The translations under genes and the position numbers were made by a program. The notes beneath the pieces are model-generated. The model did no database searches. It was not told where the DNA came from and saw only the letters and a list, made by a program, of their open reading frames with translations. A DNA stretch of 64,000 bases, taken from positions 1 to 64,000 of the forward strand of contig NZ_MIEU01000010.1 of assembly GCF_001968825.1 (NCBI RefSeq). Direction: 5' to 3'. Below are positions 33,913 to 42,106 of this stretch, in pieces; within the stretch, counting starts at the first letter, position 1, and each line of letters starts with the position of its first letter. The DNA is from Tersicoccus sp. Bi-70 (lineage in GTDB: Bacteria; Actinomycetota; Actinomycetes; Actinomycetales; Micrococcaceae).

Positions 33913-35048
33913 GAGCTGTCCACTTCGGCGCCGGCAACATCGGCCGCGGCTTCGTCGGGCTGCTGCTGCACAACGCCGGGTACGAGCTGGTGTTCGCCGA
34001 CGTCGCCGCGCCGCTGATCGACGCGCTCGACGCCACGCCGAGCTATCAGGTGCACGAGGTGGGGGAGGAGTCGGCGACCCACACGGTCGACGGCTACTCC
34101 GCCCTCAACTCGGGCACCGACGAGGCGGGCGTGATCGAGGCGATCGCGGGCGCCGACGTCGTCACCACCGCCGTCGGGCCGAACATCCTCAAGTTCGTGG
34201 CCCCGGTGATCGCCGCCGGCATCGCCGCCCGCAGCGCCGACGCGCCGCGGGTGGCGGTGATGGCGTGCGAGAACGCGATCAACGCGACCGACGTCCTCGC
34301 CGACGAGATCCGGAAGAACTACGCCGGTGACGACCTGGACGCACGGGCGATCTTCGCCAACACCGCGGTGGACCGCATCGTGCCCGCCCAGGATCCCGGT
34401 GCGGGCCTGGACGTGACGGTGGAGACCTTCTTCGAGTGGGCCGTGGAGCGCGGTCCGTTCGACGGCGCGACGCCGGACATCCCCGGCGTCACGTGGGTCG
34501 ACGACCTCGCCCCGTACATCGAGCGGAAGCTGTTCACGGTCAACACCGGGCACGCGACGAGCGCCTACTTCGGCTACGTCGCCGGCGTGCACAAGATCTC
34601 CGACGCGCTGGCGGACCCCACGATCCGGGACTCCGTCGACGCGGTGCTGCAGGAGACGAAGGCGCTGCTCGTGGCCAAGCACGGCTTCAGCGAGGAGCAG
34701 CAGCAGGCGTACGTGGAGAAGATCCTCGGGCGCTTCGCCAACCCGCACCTGCCGGACACGGTGGAGCGGGTCGGCCGGGCGCCGATGCGCAAGCTGAGCC
34801 GGCACGAGCGGTTCGTCGGCCCCGCGGCCGAGGCGGCCGAGCGCGGCCTCTCGACGGCGGCGCTGGAGGCGGCCATGGGCGCGGCCCTGCGGTTCGACGT
34901 CCCCGAGGACGCCGAGGCCGTGGAGCTGCAGCAGCTGCTCTCGTCGGCGACGACCGAGGACCTCGTCACGCAGGTCACCGGGCTCACACCCGAGGACGCC
35001 CTGTACGAGCGGGTCGCCTCGCTTGTCCGGGACCGCCAGGCCCGATAG
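33909..35048 (+). CDS. mtlD: Mannitol-1-phosphate 5-dehydrogenase
   Basis: A 379-residue NAD-dependent enzyme converting mannitol-1-phosphate to fructose-6-phosphate. N-terminal Rossmann motif [13 protein letters not shown] (residues 5-17), [10 protein letters not shown], the substrate-binding [12 protein letters not shown] region and Lys/Asn/His-rich catalytic helix typical of long-chain mannitol dehydrogenases. Its ATG overlaps the mtlA stop by 4 bases, so it is translationally coupled. ptsH follows 43 bases later. Confidence 0.95.
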   Translation: MRAVHFGAGNIGRGFVGLLLHNAGYELVFADVAAPLIDALDATPSYQVHEVGEESATHTVDGYSALNSGTDEAGVIEAIAGADVVTTAVGPNILKFVAPVIAAGIAARSADAPRVAVMACENAINATDVLADEIRKNYAGDDLDARAIFANTAVDRIVPAQDPGAGLDVTVETFFEWAVERGPFDGATPDIPGVTWVDDLAPYIERKLFTVNTGHATSAYFGYVAGVHKISDALADPTIRDSVDAVLQETKALLVAKHGFSEEQQQAYVEKILGRFANPHLPDTVERVGRAPMRKLSRHERFVGPAAEAAERGLSTAALEAAMGAALRFDVPEDAEAVELQQLLSSATTEDLVTQVTGLTPEDALYERVASLVRDRQAR

Positions 35049-35091
35049 TTTCGAATCAGTTCCCAGTAGTTCCGACCACGGAGGTAGACCC

Positions 35092-35361
35092 ATGCCCGAG
35101 CGTTCCGTCAAGATCGCCAGCTCGTCCGGACTGCACGCCCGCCCCGCGGCGATCTTCGCCCAGGCCGCCGGTGAGCAGCCGGCGGAAGTGACCATCGAGA
35201 AGCCCGGCGTCGAGGCCGTGCCCGCCGCCAGCATCCTCTCGCTCATGACCCTCGGCGCCGAGCACGGCGAAGAGGTCACGCTGCGGGCCGAGGGCGACGG
35301 GGCCGACGAGTCCCTCGACGCCCTCGTGGCGGTGCTGAGCCGGGACCTCGACGCGGAGTAG
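35092..35361 (+). CDS. ptsH: Phosphocarrier protein HPr
   Basis: An 89-residue general PTS phosphocarrier. Active His15 lies in SGLHARPAAIF, and the regulatory-serine region is ASILSLMTLG (Ser47). It carries phosphate from enzyme I to the IIA domain of MtlA. GGAGGTAGACCC precedes the ATG. It is third in the mtlA-mtlD-ptsH operon and ends at a strong hairpin. ptsI, usually adjacent, is 2 kb away on the other strand. Confidence 0.95.
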   Translation: MPERSVKIASSSGLHARPAAIFAQAAGEQPAEVTIEKPGVEAVPAASILSLMTLGAEHGEEVTLRAEGDGADESLDALVAVLSRDLDAE

Positions 35362-35374
35362 TCCTCGCACTCCT

Positions 35375-35408
35375 GCATGGCCGGTACCTCTCGGGGTGCC
35401 GGCCATGC
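35375..35408 (+). terminator. Terminator of the mtlA-mtlD-ptsH operon
   Basis: GCATGGCCGGTACC (35375-35388) pairs with GGTGCCGGCCATGC (35395-35408) over 14 positions with one wobble, 13 bases after the HPr stop. Confidence 0.8.
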
Positions 35409-35450
35409 GGCGTTTCTGGGGGCTCTTCCTCTGTCCCGCCCCATCCGGTC

Positions 35451-35870
35451 CCAGGACGCGCCGGCGTCGGCGGGGAGATGGCGCGATCCGGCTGGTCCGC
35501 TCGCACCCGGTCCCGGGACACGCCGGTCTTGGGCGGGATATGGCGTTATATCCCGAAATCGCGAGGCGTGTCGTGGGATCCAGCAGGACGCTCTGCCGCC
35601 CGGTCTTGGCGGACGCTCGCATCCCGTCCCGGGCACACGCCGGCGTCGGCGGGGAGATGGCGCCATCCGGCTGGTCCGCTCGCACCCGGTCCCGGGACAC
35701 GCCGGTCTTGGACGGGATATGGCGTTATATCCCGGTTTCATACGGCGTGTCGTGGGACCCAGTGGGAAGCTTCGTCGCCCGATCTCGGCCCATGCACGCA
35801 CGCGTTCCCGCGGCATGCCGGCGTCGGCGGGGAAAGAGCGCTGTATCGGTTTCGTACGCGTGTCACGGGA
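35451..35870. repeat. Cluster of five ~68-bp palindromic repeats (left side)
   Basis: Units begin with TCCCGGGACACGC or a variant at 35451, 35511, 35627, 35690 and 35805. The best ones (35511-35578, 35690-35757) have an outer stem TCCCGGGACACGCC / GGCGTGTCGTGGGA (two wobble pairs) and an inner perfect stem CGGGATAT / ATATCCCG. The pair at 35451/35511 is duplicated as 35627/35690. Units 35451 and 35627 are variants with GATGGCGCCATC-type centres. No gene lies in 35409-36021. Confidence 0.85.
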
Positions 35871-36021
35871 CCTGGGCGGCAAGGAAGGACGTCCGCCGGC
35901 GAGGACGGCCCCGGTCAGTGATCGGGTCGTTCTCCCTCCACAGCCAAGCCACGACGTCCGTTCGTCCACGGCGCGGCTGGACCGACCTCCGACGGGGCCG
36001 GATCAGCGGACGCTGGTCGAC

Positions 36022-36828
36022 ATGGACGTGATGGAGCTGGGACGGCAGCACGGTGGGGTCGTGCGGTGGCGAGAGCTGATAGAGGCGGGCATTGCCGTGG
36101 CCGCGATCGCCACGATGGTCGAGGGCGGCCAGCTGATCGCGGCCGGCCACGGCGTCTACGCCCTGCCCGGGGCCGATCCCGCGCTCGTCACCGTGCGCCT
36201 GGCCGGCGGGCGCCTGACCTGCGTGAGCCGGGCTCGTGCCCTGGGCCTGTGGGTGCTCGCCGAACCAGCTCGGCCGCACGTCGGGGTCCTTCGGGCCGCG
36301 GCGATACCCGGATGCGTCGTCCATCGCGTCACTCGGAATCAATCCATGATCGAGCTGCTTCGCCAGTGCTGCCGGTGCCTGCTCGAGCTGGACGCGCTCG
36401 TGATCGTCGAGTCGGCTGTCGTCCAGCGTCGCGTGAGCTGGGACGAGCTGCGCCGTGCGGTCGACGGCGCCCGGAGCTCACGGGAACGCCGGATCCTGCA
36501 ACTGGTCAATCCCGCCAGCGCGTCCATCCTTGAGACCGTCGGCCGGTACCGGCTGACGAAGGCCGGCTTCCACGTCCACTGTCAGGTCGTCGTGCCCGGG
36601 GTCGGGCGCTACGACTTACTTGTCAACGGCGTCCTCTACGTGGAACTGGACGGCGCCGAGTTCCACAGCGATCGGCAGTCCTACCGCAACGATCGGCGTC
36701 GGTGGAACCTGCTGACCGTCCGAGGACTTCCGCTGTTGACGGTGCCGTACGAGACGGTGATGTACGAGCCCGAGGTGTTCGTGCGGCTGGTGGGCGACGC
36801 GCTCAGACGCCACCGCCGACCCGCGTGA
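36022..36828 (+). CDS. AbiEi-like / DUF559-type nuclease-domain protein
   Basis: A 268-residue protein. The N-terminal ~60 residues form a winged-helix-like segment (VRWRELIEAGIAVAAIATMV, then HGVYALPGADP) as in AbiEi-type antitoxin proteins. The C-terminal ~100 residues match the Vsr/DUF559 endonuclease-like fold: YDLLVNGVLYVELDGAEFHS, followed by DRRRWNLLTVRGLPLL, with the acidic residues of a PD-(D/E)xK-type site (Asp in YDLL, Glu and Asp in ELDG). Such proteins are common in actinobacteria; their role is unproven. The start is ATG 36022, though the RBS is weak. The gene is flanked on both sides by the same palindromic repeats and separates ptsH from ptsI. Confidence 0.7.
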   Translation: MDVMELGRQHGGVVRWRELIEAGIAVAAIATMVEGGQLIAAGHGVYALPGADPALVTVRLAGGRLTCVSRARALGLWVLAEPARPHVGVLRAAAIPGCVVHRVTRNQSMIELLRQCCRCLLELDALVIVESAVVQRRVSWDELRRAVDGARSSRERRILQLVNPASASILETVGRYRLTKAGFHVHCQVVVPGVGRYDLLVNGVLYVELDGAEFHSDRQSYRNDRRRWNLLTVRGLPLLTVPYETVMYEPEVFVRLVGDALRRHRRPA

Positions 36829-36873
36829 TCGCGTCGACTCTGCGGCTGCTCATCCGTACCCACCCACGCCCCG

Positions 36874-37215
36874 TCCCGGGACACGCTGGCGTCAGCGGGG
36901 ATATGGCGCTGTATCCCGAATCCGCACCGCGTGTCGTGAGACCGGGTGCGGCAGGGGCGGCCGGCTTGCACGGACTCTGCCGCTATTGATTTGTACCCAC
37001 CCCTGCCCCGTCCCGGGACACGCTGGCGTCAGCGGGGATATGGCGCTGTATCCCGAATCCGCACCGCGTGTCGTGAGACCGGGTGCGGCAGGGGCGGCCG
37101 GCTTGCACGGACTCTGCCGCTATTGATTTGTACCCACCCCTGCCCCGTCCCGGGACACGTCGGCGTCAGCGGGGATATGGCGCTGTATCCCGGACTTGCA
37201 GGGCGTGTCGTGGGA
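36874..37215. repeat. 137-bp tandem repeats with palindromic repeat cores (right side)
   Basis: Three palindromic units start at 36874, 37011 and 37148, exactly 137 bases apart. Each has TCCCGGGACACG...GCGTGTCGTG outer arms and GGGATA...TATCCC inner arms. The interval between units (with CTCTGCCGCTATTGATTTGT) is the same in the first two, so this is a tandem duplication; the third ends after its palindrome. It is the same family as 35451-35870. Confidence 0.85.
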
Positions 37216-37340
37216 CGGGCGCGCGCAGACCGCGGGGGGACCGGGCGCGCGCAAACCGCCGGGGGACAGGGCGCGCGAACCGCCGTGGGACAGGGTGCTC
37301 GCAAGCCGGGTGATGCGTGGGACAGGGTGCGAGCCGGAGC
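37212..37340. repeat. Degenerate ~25-bp tandem array
   Basis: GGGAC-A/C-GGGCGCGCGCAAACC-like units begin at 37212, 37237, 37263, 37287 and 37319. They lie between the last palindromic repeat and the end of ptsI and show no coding capacity. Confidence 0.65.
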
Positions 37341-37367
37341 CAGCAGGCAGCTGGCTGCCCGGTGGCC

Positions 37368-39107
37368 CTACAGGCCCAGTTCCTCCAGCAGGGGGATCTG
37401 CTCCCGGACCCGGGCCTTCGCCTCGGCCGCCGACGGGGCGTCCAGGGCCAGCTGGGCGATCCGCGTCGTGTCCGCCTTCGAGACCGACGCGAGAATCTCC
37501 GCGACGTTGGCCAGGCTGCGCGGCGTCATCGACAGGGTGCTGACCCCGAGGCCGACGAGCACGACGGCCAGTGCCGGGTCCCCCGCGGCCTCACCGCACA
37601 CGCCGACGGGACGGGCCGGGTCGCCGTGGTGGTGCTCGTCCGGGGCGGTGGCGTCGCCGGAGACCTGCTGGCCCGCGACGGTCGCACCGTCCACCGAGGC
37701 CTTGACCAGCGCGAGCAGCCCCGGCTGCCACGGGTCGTTCAGCTCCGCCAGGGAACCGAGCTGCCGGTCGGCCGCCATCGTGTACTGCGTCAGGTCGTTG
37801 GTGCCGATGCTGGCGAACGTGGCGTCGGTCAGCAGCTTGTCGGCGGTCAGCGCCGCGGCCGGGATCTCGATCATGATGCCGGGCCGCTTGATGCCCGCAT
37901 CGGTGCACTGCTTCGCGAAGTCGGCGGACTCGGCGGCGGTGGCGATCATCGGCGCCATCACCCACACGTCGGCCTCGCTCGCGTCCGCGGCCTGCGCGAT
38001 CGCGGTGAGCTGGTTGGTCAGGACATCGGGGTAGTGCCACGACGTCCGGTAGCCGCGCACGCCCAGCGCCGGGTTCGGCTCGGTGTCGTCGGTGACGAAC
38101 GGCAGCGGCTTGTCCGCGCCGGCGTCCAGCGTGCGGATGACGACCTTCTTGCCCGGGAACTCGGCGAAGACGTCGGCGTACTGCTTGACCTGTACGTCGA
38201 CGGGTGGCTCGTCCGCCTGGTCGAGGAACAGGAACTCGGTGCGGAACAGGCCGACGCCCTCGGCGTTCGCGGCCGCGGCCTTCTTCGCGTCCTTCGCGTT
38301 GCCGATGTTGGCCAGCAGCGGCACGGAGAATCCGTCGGAGAGCTTGCCGACGCCGTTGAACACGCTCGGGTTGGCGGCGCGCTCGGCCCAGGTGGCCGCG
38401 TACTGCCGCTCGGTGTCGCCGACCTCGAGCTGGACGGTGCCGGCGGCGCCGTCGACGAAGACCTCCGTGCCCTCGGCGATCGCGTCCGCCCCGTGGGCGG
38501 CGACGATGGCGGGCAGGCCGAGCTGCCGCGCGAGGATCGCGGTGTGGGACTGCGGGCCGCCCTCGCTGGTCACCAGCGCCTGCACGAGCGCCGGGTCCAG
38601 GGTCGCGGTGTCCGCGGGCGCCAGGTCGACGGCGACGAGGACGAACGGGGTGCTCGACGTCGGCACCCCCGGGGGCTGCTCGCCGCGCAGCTCGGCGACG
38701 ATGCGGCTGCGCACGTCGTAGATGTCGTTGGCCCGCTCGGCCATGTACCCGCCGAGGCCCTTGAGCATGTCGGCCACCTTCTCGGCGGCGTCCCACACGG
38801 CGCGGGCGGGGCTGGCCCCGGAATCCGTGACGCGCTTGGCGGCGTCCTTCGTCAGGGCGGGGTCCGCGGCCATCATCGCGGTCGCCTCGAGCACCTTCTT
38901 CGAGTCGCCGGTCGCGGCGGCGGCACGCTCCTGCAGCTTCGCCTTGACGACGGCGGCGGCCTCCTTGATGCGCGCGGCCTCCGTGGCGGCGTCCGCGCCA
39001 CCGGCCAGGCGTTCGCCCTCGGGCGGTGCCGAGACGGGCGGGGCCATCTTCAGCACGGTCCCGACGACTCGTCCGGCACTGACTCCGACTCCGGACACCT
39101 GATTCAT
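37368..39107 (-). CDS. ptsI: PTS enzyme I (phosphoenolpyruvate-protein phosphotransferase)
   Basis: A 579-residue enzyme that takes phosphate from PEP and passes it to HPr. Phosphorylated His188 lies in SEGGPQSHTAILARQ; the PEP-binding barrel has GVGLFRTEFLFLDQ, RTLDAGADKPLPF, IGTNDLTQYTMAADR and catalytic Cys in VGVCGEAAGDP. A short His-rich insertion (DEHHHGDP) precedes the last motif. The gene is on the opposite strand from ptsH and has its own promoter region of ~220 bases shared divergently with paaA. Confidence 0.95.
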   Translation of the reverse strand: MNQVSGVGVSAGRVVGTVLKMAPPVSAPPEGERLAGGADAATEAARIKEAAAVVKAKLQERAAAATGDSKKVLEATAMMAADPALTKDAAKRVTDSGASPARAVWDAAEKVADMLKGLGGYMAERANDIYDVRSRIVAELRGEQPPGVPTSSTPFVLVAVDLAPADTATLDPALVQALVTSEGGPQSHTAILARQLGLPAIVAAHGADAIAEGTEVFVDGAAGTVQLEVGDTERQYAATWAERAANPSVFNGVGKLSDGFSVPLLANIGNAKDAKKAAAANAEGVGLFRTEFLFLDQADEPPVDVQVKQYADVFAEFPGKKVVIRTLDAGADKPLPFVTDDTEPNPALGVRGYRTSWHYPDVLTNQLTAIAQAADASEADVWVMAPMIATAAESADFAKQCTDAGIKRPGIMIEIPAAALTADKLLTDATFASIGTNDLTQYTMAADRQLGSLAELNDPWQPGLLALVKASVDGATVAGQQVSGDATAPDEHHHGDPARPVGVCGEAAGDPALAVVLVGLGVSTLSMTPRSLANVAEILASVSKADTTRIAQLALDAPSAAEAKARVREQIPLLEELGL

Positions 39108-39258
39108 GAGAGTCCCTCCGCGCTGGCTGGCATGGTCCGTTCATCCTAGACGGGCCCTCCACGTCGGGGCACGTCCCGGCCGGGCACGCGACGCAGGCGT
39201 GGAAACTCGCTCCGGGGGCGACCGCTGATCTTGACGGTGCCGCACGTCACGCATATCC

Positions 39259-39276
39259 TGAACGAACGGTCGGTAA
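39259..39276. promoter_or_regulatory. PaaR/TetR-type operator at paaABCDE
   Basis: TGAACGAACGGTCGGTAA, differing in one base from 20955-20972 before paaZ. It sits 58 bases upstream of the paaA start in the ptsI-paaA divergent region (39108-39334), which holds no gene. Confidence 0.75.
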
Positions 39277-39334
39277 TTCGAGGCAGGATCGCCGACCCTC
39301 CCGACTTCCCCATCCCGATCACGAGGTGATGACC

Positions 39335-40342
39335 ATGGCTGCCACGTCCGATCAGACGCTGCGCGCCGTCCCCGACGACGAGACGCCCGCCGTCGACGTC
39401 GAGGGCCAGGCGGCGTTCGACCGCATCATCGAGGCGGACTCCCGCGTCGAACCGCGGGACTGGATGCCGGAGAAGTACCGGAAGAGCCTGACCCGCCAGA
39501 TCTCGCAGCACGCGCACTCGGAGATCATCGGCATGCAGCCGGAGGGCAACTGGATCACCCGGGCCCCCTCCCTCAAGCGCAAGGCCATCCTGATGGCGAA
39601 GGTGCAGGACGAGGCCGGCCACGGGCTCTACCTGTACTCGGCCGCCGAGACGCTGGGCACCACGCGCGACGAGATGATGCAGCAGCTCATCGAGGGCAAG
39701 GCCAAGTACTCGTCGATCTTCAACTACCCGGCCCGCACGTGGGCGGACATGGGGGCCATCGGCTGGCTCGTCGACGGTGCCGCGATCTGCAACCAGGTGC
39801 CCCTGTGCCGGGCCTCCTACGGTCCGTACGGCCGGGCCATGGTGCGGGTCTGCAAGGAGGAGTCCTTCCACCAGCGGCAGGGCTTCGAGATCCTGCTCGA
39901 GCTCGCCAACGGCACCCCCGCGCAGAAGCAGATGGCGCAGGACGCCGTCAACCGGACCTACGCCCCGGCCCTGATGATGTTCGGGCCGCCGGACGGCGAC
40001 TCCCCGAACTCGGTGCAGTCCATGCAGTGGAACATCAAGCGGTTCAGCAACGACGAGCTGCGGCAGCGCTTCGTCGACATGATCGTCCCGCAGGCCGAGG
40101 TGCTGGGCCTGACCCTGCCCGACCCGGACCTGAAGTGGAACGAGGAGCGCGGCCACTACGACTTCGGCGAGCTCGACTGGCACGAGTTCACCGAGGTGAT
40201 CGCCGGGCGCGGGCCCTGCAACACCCAGCGGCTCGAGCGTCGTCGTGCCGCCCACGAGGACGGTGCCTGGGTGCGCGAGGCCGCGAAGGCGTACGCCGCC
40301 CGGACCGAGGGTCGTCAGTCGACCGAGCTGATCGGAGCCTGA
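39335..40342 (+). CDS. paaA: 1,2-phenylacetyl-CoA epoxidase, catalytic subunit A
   Basis: A 335-residue di-iron oxygenase subunit. Ferritin-like helices carry the iron ligands in [13 protein letters not shown] (ExxH) and [12 protein letters not shown] (ExxH). PaaA with PaaC forms the core that makes the ring-1,2-epoxide of phenylacetyl-CoA. ATG 39335 is preferred (GAGG 8 bases upstream); GTG 39326 and ATG 39329 are in frame. First gene of paaABCDE; PaaR-type operator upstream. Confidence 0.95.
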   Translation: MAATSDQTLRAVPDDETPAVDVEGQAAFDRIIEADSRVEPRDWMPEKYRKSLTRQISQHAHSEIIGMQPEGNWITRAPSLKRKAILMAKVQDEAGHGLYLYSAAETLGTTRDEMMQQLIEGKAKYSSIFNYPARTWADMGAIGWLVDGAAICNQVPLCRASYGPYGRAMVRVCKEESFHQRQGFEILLELANGTPAQKQMAQDAVNRTYAPALMMFGPPDGDSPNSVQSMQWNIKRFSNDELRQRFVDMIVPQAEVLGLTLPDPDLKWNEERGHYDFGELDWHEFTEVIAGRGPCNTQRLERRRAAHEDGAWVREAAKAYAARTEGRQSTELIGA

Positions 40343-40344
40343 TC

Positions 40345-40677
40345 ATGGCGAAGCAGGACGACGCCGGGCAGCACAACAGCGCCGAGCAGCAGGACACCCG
40401 CGAGTGGCCCCTGTGGGAGGTGTTCGTCCGGCCGTCCCGCGGCCTGTCCCACGTGCACGCCGGCTCCCTGCACGCTCCGGATGCCACGATGGCCGTCCGC
40501 AACGGGCGCGACCTCTACACCCGCCGCAACGAGGGCACGTCCGTGTGGGTCGTGCCCGCGGACGCCATCACCGCCTCGGACCCGGACGCCAAGGGCGCCT
40601 TCTTCGAGTCCGCCGCCGGCAAGGCCTACCGCCACGCCACCTACTACACGCGCAGCGAGGGCGTGAAGCACCTCTGA
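40345..40677 (+). CDS. paaB: 1,2-phenylacetyl-CoA epoxidase, subunit B
   Basis: A 110-residue subunit. Recognised by WEVFVRPSRGLSHVHAGSLH, ALxxARDxYTRR-like NGRDLYTRRNEG and the VWVVPADAI strand. PaaB links PaaAC heterodimers and is needed for assembly. The N-terminus is extended by a Gln/Asp-rich stretch. It starts 3 bases after paaA stops. Confidence 0.93.
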   Translation: MAKQDDAGQHNSAEQQDTREWPLWEVFVRPSRGLSHVHAGSLHAPDATMAVRNGRDLYTRRNEGTSVWVVPADAITASDPDAKGAFFESAAGKAYRHATYYTRSEGVKHL

Positions 40678-40757
40678 CGTCCGGGGGCGCATCGCCGCGT
40701 CCCAAGAAACTCCACCCGTTCAGAGCCGCACCCCTCCACCGACATCGAGGAACCCGC

Positions 40758-41576
40758 ATGTCCAACGACTCCGCCACCCGGATCTCCGTCGGCGACGCCC
40801 TCACCCCCGAGGACATCGCCGCGTCCGGTGCCACCGCCCCCGAGCCGGTCGCCCAGTACGCGCTGCGACTGGGTGACGACGCCCTGATCCTCGCCCAGCG
40901 CCTGGGCTGGTGGATCTCGCGGGCCCCCGAGCTCGAGGAGGACATGGCGCTCGGCAACATCGCCCTCGATCAGATCGGGCACGCGCGCTCCTTCCTCACC
41001 TACGCCGGAAGTGCGTGGGGCAAGAGCGAGGACGATCTCGCCTACTTCCGCGATGAGGAGGAGTTCCGCAACGCCTGGATCGTGGCGCTGGAGAACGGAG
41101 ACTTCGGGCAGACCATCGCCCGCCAGCTCGTCATCGCCTGCTACCAGCACGGCCTGTACACGCGGCTCGCCGCGTCTGCCGACACCACCCTCGCCGCGAT
41201 CGCCGCGAAGGCGCTCAAGGAGGTCGACTACCACCGCGACCACGCCGCCCAGTGGGTGCTCCGCCTCGCGCTCGGCACCGAGGAGTCGCGGCGCCGGCTC
41301 GAGCACGGCCTCTCCGTCGTGTGGCCGTATGTGGCGGAGTTGTTCGAGGACGACGCGCTGATCGACGAGCTCGAGGGCATCGCGGTCCGCCCGTCCGAGC
41401 TGAGGGCCGGTTTCGACGCCGACATCGCCGCCGTGTTCGCGCAAGCCGAGCTGACGGTGCCCGACGTCCAGCCCAGCAGCACCGGCGGCCGCCGCGGCGA
41501 GGCGCACGAGCAGCTCGGTTACATCCTGGCCGAGATGCAGTCGCTGGCGCGGAAGCACCCGGGGGCCACCTGGTGA
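40758..41576 (+). CDS. paaC: 1,2-phenylacetyl-CoA epoxidase, structural subunit C
   Basis: A 272-residue ferritin-like subunit that holds PaaA in place but lacks a full iron site. LGDDALILAQRLGWWISRAP, NIALDQIGHAR and EVDYHRDHAAQWVLRLALGT are characteristic. AGGAACCCGC precedes ATG 40758. The stop overlaps the paaD GTG start by 4 bases. Confidence 0.93.
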   Translation: MSNDSATRISVGDALTPEDIAASGATAPEPVAQYALRLGDDALILAQRLGWWISRAPELEEDMALGNIALDQIGHARSFLTYAGSAWGKSEDDLAYFRDEEEFRNAWIVALENGDFGQTIARQLVIACYQHGLYTRLAASADTTLAAIAAKALKEVDYHRDHAAQWVLRLALGTEESRRRLEHGLSVVWPYVAELFEDDALIDELEGIAVRPSELRAGFDADIAAVFAQAELTVPDVQPSSTGGRRGEAHEQLGYILAEMQSLARKHPGATW

Positions 41577-42106
41577 GCGCCGCGACGATCGACCGCGGCA
41601 CCGTGAGCACCGACGCGGACCGGCAGGTCTGGGACATCGCCGCGACCGTGTGCGACCCCGAGATCCCGGTGCTGACCATCGAGGACCTCGGCATCCTGCG
41701 CGACGCGGGCTTCGACGCGGCCGCCGGCGACGGGGGCACCGCTCGCGTCACCATCACGCCGACCTACTCGGGCTGCCCCGCGATGGACACCATCCGCGAC
41801 GACCTGGTGACGGCACTGACCGCCCACGGCTACCGGCACGTGCACGTCGACTTCTCCCTGAGCCCCGCCTGGACCACGGACTGGATGAGCGAGGACGGGA
41901 AGGCGAAGCTGACCGAGTACGGCATCGCCCCGCCGTCGGGCCGCGCCGCCGCGTCCGGCCCCATCCGGCTGGCCCTGAGCGTGAAGTGCCCGCGCTGCGC
42001 CTCGCTGCGGACCCGGGAGGTCACCCGCTTCGGCTCGACGTCGTGCAAGGCGCTCTACGTCTGCAACGACTGCCAGGAACCGTTCGACTACTTCAAGGTG
42101 CTCTAG
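41573..42106 (+). CDS. paaD: PaaD-like metal-sulfur assembly protein
   Basis: A 177-residue protein. A MIP18/SufT-type domain (VCDPEIPVLTIEDLGI; TPTYSGCPAMDTI) is followed by a C-terminal zinc-ribbon-like Cys region (CPRCAS ... CKALYVCNDCQEPFDYFKVL). PaaD is thought to help mature the iron-sulfur reductase PaaE. GTG 41573 overlaps the paaC stop; paaE starts directly after its stop codon. Confidence 0.92.
   Translation: MSAATIDRGTVSTDADRQVWDIAATVCDPEIPVLTIEDLGILRDAGFDAAAGDGGTARVTITPTYSGCPAMDTIRDDLVTALTAHGYRHVHVDFSLSPAWTTDWMSEDGKAKLTEYGIAPPSGRAAASGPIRLALSVKCPRCASLRTREVTRFGSTSCKALYVCNDCQEPFDYFKVL

Noticed and set aside
36874-37215. CRISPR-like array from regularly spaced repeats
   Set aside because: The intervals between repeats are identical to each other, not unique spacers, and there are no cas genes; this is a tandem duplication.
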